Source: Micractinium sp. NFX-FRZ
Lineage: Eukaryota > Chlorophyta > Trebouxiophyceae > Chlorellales > Chlorellaceae
DNA: 42,631 nucleotides
Reading direction: 5' to 3'
Assembly: GCA_029339195.1 (NCBI GenBank)
Contig: JAPTJF010000511.1
Location: 1 to 42,631 of the forward strand
Shown here: piece by piece, positions 33,210-42,631 of the stretch
Layout: each line of letters starts with the position of its first letter
Numbering within the stretch: position 1 is the first letter of the stretch
The notes under the pieces: model-generated
Databases searched by the model: none
What the model saw: the letters and a program-made list of their open reading frames with translations, nothing else
What the model was told of the DNA's origin: nothing
Made by a program: the position numbers and the translations under genes

Positions 33210-34458
33210 ATGCGTTTCATAGGTAGCGATGGCATCCAATCGGGGCGTGACCTCGCCTGCATGCAGGGCACCGCCGCCGCTGCCGCCGCTCCCGCTACCA
33301 GCCGTGCCGCCCCGCCACTGCCCACACCAAGGCAGCCCTGTTCGTTGACTGTGGTGCAGCACCTGGGGCTATGTGGCATGTCGGCCTGGCATGCGGGCGC
33401 ATGTGACTAATAACTAGTCGCTGCTTTCATCTGCAGATATAGGAGCCAACCTTCTGGATGGGATGTACCAGGAAGGTGCCGCGGTTCGCCCCTGCCTGCC
33501 GCCCGCCTGCGCTGTGCTGCGGGCGCTCCTCAATCTGTTGCCGCCAGTTCCTGGGGCATCGCTGCTTTGGAAGCATGAGACAGTGTGCAGTGCAATCATG
33601 CTGTGCCTGTGCATTCCCCTCTTCCTGTCACCAGGGCGAGTACAATGGCAAGGCGGGGTACCACCCGCCTGACTTGGAGGCGGTACTAGAGCGCGCATTT
33701 GGTGCAGGTGAACGGGCCAGCAGGGTCGCTTCTGTCCCCAGGTGGTGAACTGGCGGGGGTGGGTTTGAGACATGCAGCTGGGAATTGCGGGCCAGACCGG
33801 CCTGGGGCGCTGATACAACCAGACTCTCTGCCTCCTCGCCGCACTGCTGCCCGCCCTGTGGTGCCCCGCGCCGCTGCACCCACACACTGCATCATGACCC
33901 GCCCTCATCACCGGCAGTGTTCTGTCCCATCTGTGCCATCTGTGTCAGGAATTGAGCGGCTCATCATCACAGCGGGCAACTTGGAGGAGGCCAAGGCAGC
34001 GCTGGCGCTGGCACGCACGCACGGTGCGGCTGGGAGGCAGGGCGGCGGCGGCGGGGCAGGGTGCTGCGCTGCTGTGCGGCGTGGACTGAGGGCCATGCGT
34101 TGGCACCGGCAGGCATGCCGGCCCATACACACACCAAATCGTCAATACAAGGGCCTCAGCACCCACCGCGGCTCCCGTACGGTGCCTGTAGCGCCGCCCT
34201 CTGCTGTCCCGTACCACCCATGTACCGGCCCCAATCCACCGCCAACGACACTTAAACCAGTACCGACCTCACCGCTTGCCACGTGCAGACCGCCTGTACT
34301 CAACAGTGGGGGTGCACCCCACACGGTGCGGCGAGTTTGAGGCGCACCCTGGGGGCCCGGCTGCCTACCTGGCTGAGCTGGCAGCAGTGCTGAAAGAGGG
34401 GCAGGAGGCTGGCAAGGTGCTGGCCGTTGGAGAGCTTGGGCTGGACTACGACAGGCAA

Positions 34459-34489
<31 letters not shown>

Positions 34490-36801
34490 AGGCATGGGAG
34501 GGATTGGGAGGAGGCTTGTTCCCCTTGCGGGGCAACGGCAACGGCGGATCAGACAGGGTGGTTGGCAGAGGAAGGGCAGTGGAAGGAGTGTAGCGGAGGC
34601 ATGTTGGGTGGGCCGGATGCGTCCCTGCCGAGCTGTGCTGCGGGAAGGGCCGGCTACCGGAGAGGCGTGAGGAGTGAGCGGGTGGGGACATGGGTTCACC
34701 AGTCGGTCAGGGCAGGCAGCAAGAAGTACCCGCCAGCTGCTAGTTGTTTCGAATTGCTGCGCACCCGCCCGCTCACCTACTGGCCACTCCATGCAGGCTG
34801 CACTTCTGCTCCGCCGACACGCAGCGCACCTACTTTGCGAAGCAGTTTGAGCTGGCACGCAGCAGCGGGCTGCCCATGTTCCTGCACCTGCGGGCAGCGG
34901 CCGCCGACTTTCTTGACATCGTGCAGCAGCACGAGGGTGAGGCGGGGCGGGCAGGCGGGCGGGGCCGGGGCGGGTTGTCATGCCATGGGCCGGAGGGGTT
35001 GTGGGGCTCAAGTTTGAGGGAGCTGGGGCCAGTAGGGGTGGGCGGCGCCAGGGCGGGCAGGCTGCAGGCCCGGCCCGGGGCGGCGTGCGGGGGCAGCGGC
35101 AGTAGGCGGGCATCTTGGCAGCGTCGTTTGACGCCCTCGGCACGCAGCAGCAGTCACGCCTGGCCGCCCCGAGTCGCTTCATGCAGCACGGGAGACCGCA
35201 CCCCTGCCGGGGTCCCGCCGCACCTCACCCTCCATGCTGCACACGCTGCGCTGCCTTGCCCCTGCAGGCGACTTTTCTGCAGGTGTGGTGCACTCTTTTG
35301 ACGGCAGCATGGAGGAGCTGCAGCAGATACTGGCGCATGACAAGCTGAGGTGGGCATTCCGTTTGTATGGTGTGTGTCGGAGGTGTCAAGGTGCAGCCAG
35401 ATGGCTTGCCGAAGCTGCAGCAGGAGGTGGCGCACGGTACGCCGAGGTGGATACATTTCGTGTATTTGGATTTGGGAGGAGGGGACGGGTGGCGGGGGAG
35501 GCTGGGGCTGACGGGCGCCAGGAGAGCGTGCCTCGCTTTTGGAGGGATGTGGAGCTGGGCACCTTCCCCTTCTGCCACCTTGGGCACTGGCAGCACCGCT
35601 GGCATCCCCGCACCTGCACCCTCCTCGCACCCACCCTGCTCCCTTCCTCCCCCTGACCCGTACTGCAGCGTAGGCATCAACGGCTGCTCCCTCAAGACTG
35701 AGGAGAACCTGGCGGTGATGGCGGCTGTGCCTCTAGACCGGCTGCTGATAGAGACGGACTGCCCCTGGTGCGAGATCCGGCCCAGCCACGCAGGTGACTG
35801 GCGAGGAGGGCGAGTGGGGTGGCTGCCGTGGCGAGGCGGCAGGGTGTCAGGGCAGGCAGTGCCGCCGCCGCCGCAGCAGCAGCAGCCTAACAATGGTCCG
35901 GCAGGCTCCGCGCTCTGCCAACTGACACTGCTGCTGGTTAATGTGTCAAAACGTTTATGACGAGCTGTTGATCAGTGGGGTGATACTGCCCTCAGCTTCT
36001 CACACGCGTCACACTTGGCACATCACCTGTCCATCAGACGCTCGCCTACAGCCTCCCTACCCTGCCCACGCCGGCAGCCAGTAAACGTCCTTCGGCGGTT
36101 CCTGACTTCTGCCGCCTGCATGGGCGTCGTCGACACCAATGTTTTTGGATACTGCCAAGTGCTTGACACCCCCCGATGGCCTCGCTCATTCTATCTTCTG
36201 GGTGCAGGCAGCCGGTATGTGAGCTCCAAGTTTGAGTCCAAGGACCGCAAGAAGCACGAGGCGGGGAAGCTGGTGAAGGGCCGCAACGAGCCCTGCTGCA
36301 TCGTGCAGGTGGGCTAGCAGGCGCCGCTGGTGCGGCGCCTAGGCCGAGGGGCAGGTGCTGACGAAAGCGCGTGGGTGGAATGTCAGAGGCTTGCCTCGTG
36401 GGTGCTGCCTGCTGCGCAGAGCTGGGCGGTAGCTGCGGGATGCAGGGATGGGGAGGCGCCTGCGTTAAGAGCGCAACCCACATTCTCAGAAACTTGGTCA
36501 ATCCATCCATTGCGTTTTTGTTGCAGGTGCTGGAGGTGATTGCCGGGCATCGCCGCATTCAGGGTGCCGAGCAGCTGGCGGAGCAGGTGAGCAGGGGCAG
36601 GGGCAGGGGATGGGGCGGGAAGTCAGGGGTGCAGAGGTGCAGCAGGTGCCGAGAGAAGGGCGTTACTGCCGATTCGATGACGAAACCTTTTTGGTGATTT
36701 CCAAACAGCCTGGCCATGTTCCCCACATATTATATCTGCTGCAGGTGTATGCCAACACAGAGCGCATGTTCTTCCCGCAGCGCAGCGAGCCGGCCAGCTA
36801 G
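33210..36801 (+). CDS. TATDN1: TatD-type metal-dependent DNase (TATDN1)
   Basis: Mg-dependent 3'-5' exo/endonuclease of the TatD family (DNA repair, apoptotic DNA breakdown). Exons: 33210-33222, 33437-33471, 33635-33707, 33949-34023, 34289-34454, 34797-34936, 35268-35349, 35669-35793, 36208-36308, 36527-36586, 36745-36801 (TAG); 308 residues, normal for the family. The 13-nt start exon encodes MRFI; D is split, giving MRFIDIGANL, a textbook TATDN1 start. Motifs: [22 protein letters not shown] (metal-binding Glu), [18 protein letters not shown] helix and His (GLPMFLHLR), [32 protein letters not shown] (metal Asp) and [12 protein letters not shown]. Oddities: the donor after exon 2 reads CAG|GAAGGT, not GT or GC; the donor after 34454 is GC (AG|GCAAGT) and runs straight into a (GT)n tract. 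Confidence 0.9.
34459..34484. repeat. (GT)n microsatellite at a splice donor in TATDN1
   Basis: About 11-12 GT/GC-GT units directly follow the GC donor of the exon ending at 34454. Every unit offers a GT dinucleotide near the exon end. Confidence 0.8.
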
Positions 36802-37311
36802 GGGCTGCCCACTGAGGGCAGCATGCTTAATGCCGCCGGCCCCATGCTGAAGGCGTGCTGAATGTAACGATTGTGTAGCATTTACAGAAAATTGCATCCG
36901 TCTGCGTGGCAGGGCTGCTGGCTACAGCAGGCGACTGTGAGGGCAGCGGGCAACGACGGCGGCAGCGGCGGCAGCGGGCTCAGCGCGCGGCAGAAAAGCT
37001 GAGCTGCCCTACTGTTTGCTGCCCGTCGAGACACCCTCTGGAGCTCTGTCCTTCTCTGGTTCAAGGGGTGTTTTTCAAATTGTTCTGAGGCCCAGCGAAC
37101 CGAGCGAGCGCGCGGCCCGTACCTGCCCCCCGCTTCTTCAAGCGCCGCGCGGGCTGTTTCAGCCGCTTCATAAGGCTTGACTGTCGCGCCTCCAGTGCCA
37201 AAGGACCCACCTAGGGCTTCTGAGGACAGCCACGGTCCCTGGAGGCGCACTGTTTTCGCGGCTCGCGGTCCGCGTTAATCACATATTACCCCCAAAGCAA
37301 CATGACAGGTG
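36802..37311. other. Spacer between TATDN1 and the coiled-coil gene
   Basis: 510 bp. A TGTAA at 36863-36867, 61 nt past the TATDN1 stop, is a good polyadenylation signal. The rest, including a GGCGGCAGC-rich patch near 36955-36985, should be promoter and 5' UTR of the next gene. No further gene seen. Confidence 0.5.
36863..36867 (+). terminator. Putative polyadenylation signal TGTAA of TATDN1
   Basis: Plus-strand TGTAA 61 nt downstream of the stop codon. Motif and position only. Confidence 0.5.
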
Positions 37312-39611
37312 AGCGGGGCGCCCGGTATGCGGGGAGGGTCAGCTGCGGGGTGGTCACCTGCCCGACAGCTTGCGGCAGCCGCGCGCTCCGCCTAGCACCC
37401 TGAGCCTTGCCGCCTCCTGCTTCTCTGCAGTGCGGCAATCGCCGGCCCCTGGATGCGAGCTGCGTGACAGCACCGACAGCACCATTTTCTTCAATCGCAT
37501 CTTTGAGTCTGCAGACGGCAGCGAAGGAGTGGCCGCCGAGCTGCAGGTGGGTGCTGTGCTCGCCGTGTGCCGCCCACCACCGACCTGCCTGCTCTGCTTC
37601 CTACCTATCTGTGTTCTGTTGATGGATTCCTAAACTCAAGTACCGTCTCAAAGCCACTACCCTCCTCCTCCTTCAGGCCGCCCGGCTGCACCTGGAATCT
37701 GCTGAGGGCGAGAAGGCAGCGCTGGCGACAGAGTTGGCCAGCACCCAGACGCGGCTGCACGATGCGCTGGTGAGAGGCGCCTGGCTGGGTGCTGCAGCTG
37801 AGTTTGGAGGAGCGGGAGGCTGGGTGCTGCAGCTGATTTTTGAAGAATGGGAGGCTTGTTGCTGCGCCACACACTGCCGTGTGTCCCACAGAGCCCCCAG
37901 GAGGCTGGCAGGCTCCCCAGCTTCTCCATTGCTTGCGCCCCAGTCTACCTGTTTTCACTCGTCCTGCCCTGCCTGCAGGAGGTGCTCGAAGGAGTGCTGA
38001 ACGAGCGCGCCATGCTGCGCAAGCAGGCGCGGGAGCTGCAGGCGCAGCTGGCAGTGGCGCTTGCCGAAGACAGCAGCAACTGCGGCGCGGCCAGTGCGCA
38101 GCCCCCGGCAGTGGCAGCCTCGCCTGGAGCGTCCATGCCCCAGGTGCAGCACCTGCACTGCGAGCTTTTGCTGGCACAGGCACAGCTGCGTGAGCTGCGA
38201 ACGGCGCAGCAGGCCTGGGAGGAGGAGCGCAGCCAGCTGCTGATGGAGGTGGAGGAGGAGCGGCAGCGGCTGCAGGACGGGCTGGCGGAGGCCCTCACGC
38301 AGGCCAACAGTGCACAGGTGGGGAGGGCTGGGGTCATGTATGGTGTGCTTGGCTGTGCCGGGTTGGCTGCTGGATGTATGTGCTCCGGTGCTGGAGCTGC
38401 TCCCTAACGTGTCTGATGACCTCCTTGCCCCATCCATTCCTGTCCTCTCTCTGCTCCGCAGCGTGACGCAACTGCAGCGGCGGAGCGCGCCTCGCACTGG
38501 GCTTCCCTGGCAGAGGTGCTTCAGCGCTCGGCCCTGCTCACAGACGGCCCCTCCCACCTGTCCCCCGCCGGCTCCATCAGCCGCTACTCCCGCTACTCGC
38601 CCAGCAACTGCAGCACCGCCACCAAGTCCACGCCGGCATCTGCGTGTGCGTCCGCCCGCCGCAGCAGCAGCGGCAAGAAAGGCAGCATCTCACCGCTGCT
38701 GGCGGAGTTCCGCTCGCCGACAGACGCAGCCAGCCAGCCACGCCAGCGCCTGCTGGCCAGCCCAGGCGGCGGCCGTGGCACAGCAGCAGCAGCAGAGGGC
38801 GCCGGCCTTATATCTGCCTTCCAGGCCGTGGCAGGGTCGCCTGTGCACGCCTCATCAGACGACCAACTGCAGGGCAGCCCTGTGCTGCAGCACTGTGCCT
38901 CGCCGCAGCCACAGACCTACAAGGCCGCCAAGGAGTCTGCAGCTGCCACCCCCGGCGGCTTGGCTGCCAGCTTTGGCAGCACAGCCAACGACAGCGGTGC
39001 TGGAGGGCTGGCAGCCAGTGCGGAATTGGCTCCTGGCACCAACCTGCACCTACTCCGCCGCCTGCCCACCCCAGGCCTGTCATGCACCAGCAGTGTGAGC
39101 CTTGGCCAGGGCGCTGGCGACTGCACCGCCTGCCAGAATGCTGGCGAGCCAAGCCCGCTGACTCCTGAGCCAGCGGCAGCAGCAGCAGCGCTGAAGGTCT
39201 CAGGTGAGAAGTGAGGTGTGCTGCTGGGCTATTGAGGTTCGCGGCTTGGCTATAGTCAGTTTCGCAGCAGCAGCACAGTGACAATTGGTTGAGGCGGACT
39301 CCCCCTGAAGCTTAGCATTCCATGCTGATTGTTTTACTGCAGGCGAGCAGTGCACGCTGGCAGTAGCAAGCCCGGAGCAAGACGGCAGCAGCAGCCCGGA
39401 TGCAGCATCCTCCAGTGTGGACACTCGGGCACCCGCTGCTGCTGCAACCGAGGTGCCTGTTGGGACGGGACGCAGCAAGGCTGACAAGCCACCCAAACAG
39501 GGCCTGCTGGGCCGGCTGCTGCTGCGCACGGTCTGTGCTGCCTCGCTCCAAGCCCGCCCGCCACTTGAGCCTGAGACGCGCAGCACCGCCCAGCGCTGGC
39601 AGCAGGCATAG
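37312..39611 (+). CDS. Coiled-coil, Ser/Ala-rich protein of unknown function
   Basis: I do not recognise a family. Exons: 37312-37318, 37431-37546, 37677-37769, 37979-38317, 38462-39203, 39343-39611 (TAG); phases fit, 521 residues. The coding part of the start exon is only ATGACAG (MT plus G); the next exon continues VRQSPAPGCELRDSTDSTIF. Residues about 42-185 are rich in Leu/Glu/Gln/Arg with heptad-like spacing (LHLESAEGEKAALATELAST, AMLRKQARELQAQLAVALAE, WEEERSQLLMEVEEERQRLQ), pointing to a coiled coil. The rest is disordered Ser/Ala/Pro-rich with possible phosphosites (ISRYSRYSPSN, RRSSSGKKGS) and a basic patch near the C-terminus (RSKADKPPKQGLLGRLLLR). It might be a cytoskeletal or centrosomal-type scaffold, but that is only analogy. 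No transmembrane segment seen. Confidence 0.65.
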
Positions 39612-40487
39612 CGGAAGCGGAGCCACCCATCCCCTGATTTCTACTTCCTGATTCCTCTCTACCACCAATGCACGCCGCTTAAATTCGGGGGCTGTATTAC
39701 TGTAGTGCCCACTTGTTTGCTTGTGCGTGTTCACCCTTTGTGAAACTGAATATTCGATCCACTGTCAAACACTCACCCCATCACCCGCGGTGGCTGTCCT
39801 ATTGATGATGTGCGCTCAGAGCAGCACACACCCCACGTTCGTCTCTGCTCACATCACCAATGGAATTCATGCATTGCATTGAGCCGTCCTGGGTATGCAG
39901 GCTTGCCACACTACTTCAGCGTCTCTTGCCTGGTTGAGGTCAGGCGGCGGACTTGCATGCCCACCTGCAAGGCAGCTGGTGCCGCCCCCTGTACTGCGGT
40001 CATCCAACACGCAATTAGCTGGGCAGAGGTCAGGGCGCGGGACCAGCGTCCTAAAGCCTGCCAGGCCTCTGGCCACGAGTTCCTCAATGGCAGCGGCGAG
40101 CATGCGGCTGTGCGTAAGCTCAAAGTTGACGAGCAGTGATGCTGGACGTGCCCCGATTGATGTGGGGGTTGGTCACCCACCAGAGAATCATGCTAGCCAC
40201 AGCGCCTCCACCTAGCGTGTCACGCAGTGCAGCGCGCTCTGGCTCGTCCCTACCGCACCTCGGCCCCCATTCCCCTACACCCCAACCACCAGCATAACCC
40301 AACCTACCAAACACTAAGAGGAGGCTCACTTCAGGGACCGGCCTTGGCCTTTGAGCCGCCCAGGCGGCTGCCTGTGGCTCCAGCCACCCCTGCGGTGTCT
40401 TCTCCTGGGCAGCACTGCCATGACGCCACAGTGAGCGAGCCATCTCGGCTCGACGCCAGCCATGCGTCAAGGCTGAGCGACCCCAGC
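39612..40487. other. Spacer upstream of the PB1-domain gene
   Basis: 876 bp without a supported gene. It should contain the 3' UTR of the coiled-coil gene (no TGTAA found) and the promoter and 5' UTR of the PB1 gene. The frame of the PB1 start exon stays open upstream to about 40227 without an ATG, so an extra 5' exon is possible. Minus-strand frames at 39867-40180 show a helix-like pattern but no domain I trust. Confidence 0.4.
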
Positions 40488-42631
40488 ATGGTCACCACCA
40501 CGGCCCTCGCACCCCCTCAAATGGCAGACGGCGGTCAGGCCGGTAGCCCCGACGCGGCTATCGTGCGCCTGCGCGTGAGCTACAAGGGCCGCTTCTCGCA
40601 GGTGAGTGGGGGAGCGCGTTGGTCTATCGTTCGATCGCCAAGACCCTGCGTTGGACGTGCCGGAGCAGCTTGCAGAGCACCTAGGCAGCGCTGGGGCGGG
40701 CAGCAGGCGAGCCTTGTGAGCAGGCCGGCCGCCGCGGCCCCACCCGCCCCCGCACCACAACGCTCCTCCGCCTGCCCGCCACCTGCCGCCGCAGGACGCC
40801 GGCGGCTCTTGGCGCTACCTGGGGGGCGACCACTTCCTGGAGAGCACCCCCGACTCCGCGCGCTATGCGGACCTCATGTTCAGCCTGGCCGAGAAGGTGG
40901 ACGGCGCCGTGAGCGTCAAGTACCAGCTGCCCGGCGAGGAGCTGGACCCGGACTCGCTCATCAGCGTGAACGACGACAACGACGTCAAGGTGTGACATCA
41001 AGCTTCCCCTTCGTCTCAATTTGGCTGTTGCATTGGTTGTTGGGTGCTAGCGGCTGTCGGGTGTAGGTGCCGTGCAAGCCGCTGCAAATCGTGCTTTTCT
41101 CATGCCATACGCCCGCGCCGGCTGCCGTACACCCCGCGCTGCCGCACAGCCCCTGCCGCTCACCTGCCCTGCGCTGTGCTGTGCCTGCCTGTCGCCACCC
41201 GTCCATCCTTCAGGAGTTGTTCCACGAGTACTGGCGTGCGATGCGCATGCCGGGCACGCCCATCAAGACCTTCCGCCTGCGCCTCTTCCTCTTCCCCGCT
41301 GCTGAGGACCCATACACCCCAGAGGACTTGGCCTACTTTACGGCCAGCCGCGCAAACAGGTGGGGGCAAGGCAAGCCAGGGCAGGGCAGTGTAGGAGTGC
41401 ATGCAGCAGGGCAGGAGAGGTACGCAGTGCAGTGCAGGCGCTGTGCACAGTGCAGGGGCAGATGACAGTGCAGCGTCTGCTCAGTGTACGAAGGAAGCAG
41501 TGCATTGTGCACGGTGACGCAGCAAAGGGGGTAGGCAAGGCATGTGCATCCGCTGTGCTTGTGCGCGCCAGCTGTACTAACACGCACGCATGCCGCTGCC
41601 TTCCCTGTTCCCTGCAGCGGCGATAAGCTGGGACGCGAGGTGGCCGCAGCTGCCGCCGCTGCTGCCGGCCTGGCGCCGCTGGGCGCCGGCCCCTCAGGCA
41701 GCAGCAGCAAGGACGGCAGCCTGGCTCGCGCGTTCGCCAAGGCAGCGGCCCACGCCCGCACCCCCAGCCACGCCCGCACGCCGAGCAGCTTCAGTAGTGA
41801 GCTCTCCGTCAGCTCAGCGCAGGATGGCGGCACCGGGGGTTCCCCCGACGGCACAGCCACGCCGTCGGCAGCGGACACCGAGCTTGCTTGGGAGGCAGGC
41901 TTCCGGGCGGGCCAGGAGGCCGCTGCCCTTGCGGCGCAGGATGAGTGGGAGGGGCTGGTGGCCAAGCGCATGACGTACTTGGGGCACGTGCAGTCTGACT
42001 ACATCCTGAGCGCGGCGGACGCGGCGCTGGGTGCGGCGCACTGGCCAGAGGTGCGTCGAAGCGAGGCATGGGTGGGGTGGGGCTTTGGGATGTGGGATTT
42101 CGTAACAGGCGGGGCAGGCATGCTCTCGGCACTGCAGGCAGCCCGGCAACTGTGCGGACAGAGCAGAGTAGTGACGTGTTGCTGCGGCTGCTGTGGCTGC
42201 TGCTGCGTGTCGGCCTCTGCAGCCCTCACTGCCCCTCACTGAACAAGTGCCAGCACGCTGCCTGCTGTGCAGGACATGAGCCACCCCGCCTCCCCTTGGG
42301 AGCCCCCGCACAGCGTGCACATGGGCAGTGGCGGGCTGTATGGCGGCAGCGGCGGCGCCGCTCACGACCTCGGCGCCCTGGATGACATTGATGACGAGTA
42401 TGCCTATGATCCAGATGCCGACGAGGCAGCAGAGGCAGCTGAGGAGGCTGCCGCCCTGGTACGGCTCGAGGCTGTGGCGGCTGCTTCGCAGCCCGCCTCG
42501 CTGGCAGCGTCGCGCCAGCCCAGCCCGCGCGCGCCGTCGCTGGTGGCGGCTGCCGCGCCGCCTCCGCCGCTGCCCGCGTCCGCGCTGCTGCACCACCCGC
42601 AGCCGCACGCGGCGATGGTGGCGCCTGGCAC
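40488..42631 (+). CDS. PB1-domain protein (3' partial)
   Basis: PB1 domains mediate head-to-tail protein pairing in signalling kinases, autophagy receptors and plant factors. Exons: 40488-40601, 40795-40989, 41214-41359, 41618-42050, 42273 to window end; phases fit. It starts MVTTTALAPPQMADGG; an upstream exon is not excluded. PB1 covers about residues 24-140: IVRLRVSYKGRFSQ (basic-type Lys), WRYLGGDHFLEST, YADLMFSLAEKVDGAVSVKY, then QLPGEELDPDSLISVNDDND and VKELFHEYW (acidic OPCA-type motif), ending FRLRLFLFPA. Having both faces suggests a type I/II PB1 able to polymerise. A Ser/Ala/Gly linker, an acidic patch (DIDDEYAYDPDADEAAEAAE) and Pro/Ala-rich sequence follow. The arrangement resembles plant PB1 proteins, some of which carry a C-terminal Raf-like kinase domain; whether one follows lies outside the window. 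Confidence 0.8.

Noticed and set aside
32690..33379. 229-codon minus-strand frame over the TATDN1 start
   Set aside because: It overlaps the exon encoding MRFI, which is required by the TatD motif, and it has no domain.
39867..40215. Minus-strand segment reading ILWWVTNPHINRG and AIEELVARGLAGF in two frames, faintly like a bacterial TetR C-terminus
   Set aside because: Needs a frame change, lacks a DNA-binding part, and short helical similarity in GC-rich DNA is weak evidence.

Overview
The window is nuclear DNA from a GC-rich green alga, most likely a trebouxiophyte of the Chlorella/Micractinium type. Genes are broken into many short exons with GT-AG and unusually many GC-AG introns. Introns are C/T-rich and often hold CCTG-type simple repeats. 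Several genes have a TGTAA element soon after the stop, the usual green-algal polyadenylation signal. One gene belongs to the LCIB family, which is known from algae and relatives. I built ten protein gene models by joining exons by eye from splice sites and reading-frame phase. No tRNA, rRNA, transposon, CRISPR array or prokaryotic-type operon was recognised.

Layout. 107-2585 (+): membrane-anchored or secreted Cys-rich protein built from one-exon-per-repeat units plus an ShKT domain, 5' incomplete. 3928-7571 (-): mitochondrial-carrier-family (SLC25) transporter. 8052-12153 (+): LCIB-family beta-carbonic-anhydrase-like protein, head-to-head with the carrier. 12964-17680 (+): F-box/leucine-rich-repeat protein with a long acidic repeat. 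17998-21771 (-): TFIIH core subunit TFB1/p62. 22037-26828 (-): SETD3/Rubisco-LSMT-type SET methyltransferase. 28748-32020 (-): COMM-domain-like protein with a long N-terminal extension. 33210-36801 (+): TATDN1-type TatD nuclease. 37312-39611 (+): coiled-coil/low-complexity protein of unknown function. 40488-42631 (+): PB1-domain protein, cut by the window end.

The part that reads as a system is 3928-12153. An LCIB-family gene and an SLC25 carrier diverge from a shared 480-bp promoter holding a perfect 8-bp G-box. In Chlamydomonas, LCIB relatives (LCID, LCIE) sit next to the low-CO2-inducible SLC25 carriers CCP1 and CCP2 in a CO2-concentrating-mechanism cluster. This pair may therefore be a conserved inorganic-carbon or photorespiration gene pair. 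The remaining genes look like ordinary unlinked nuclear genes (transcription/repair, protein methylation, ubiquitin ligase adaptor, signalling).

Unusual splicing is a second theme: seven GC-AG introns (four consecutive in the Cys-rich gene), one apparent GA-AG donor in TATDN1, and start-codon exons of only 7, 13 and 20 nt. Exon borders rest on consensus and phase only; transcript data would settle them.
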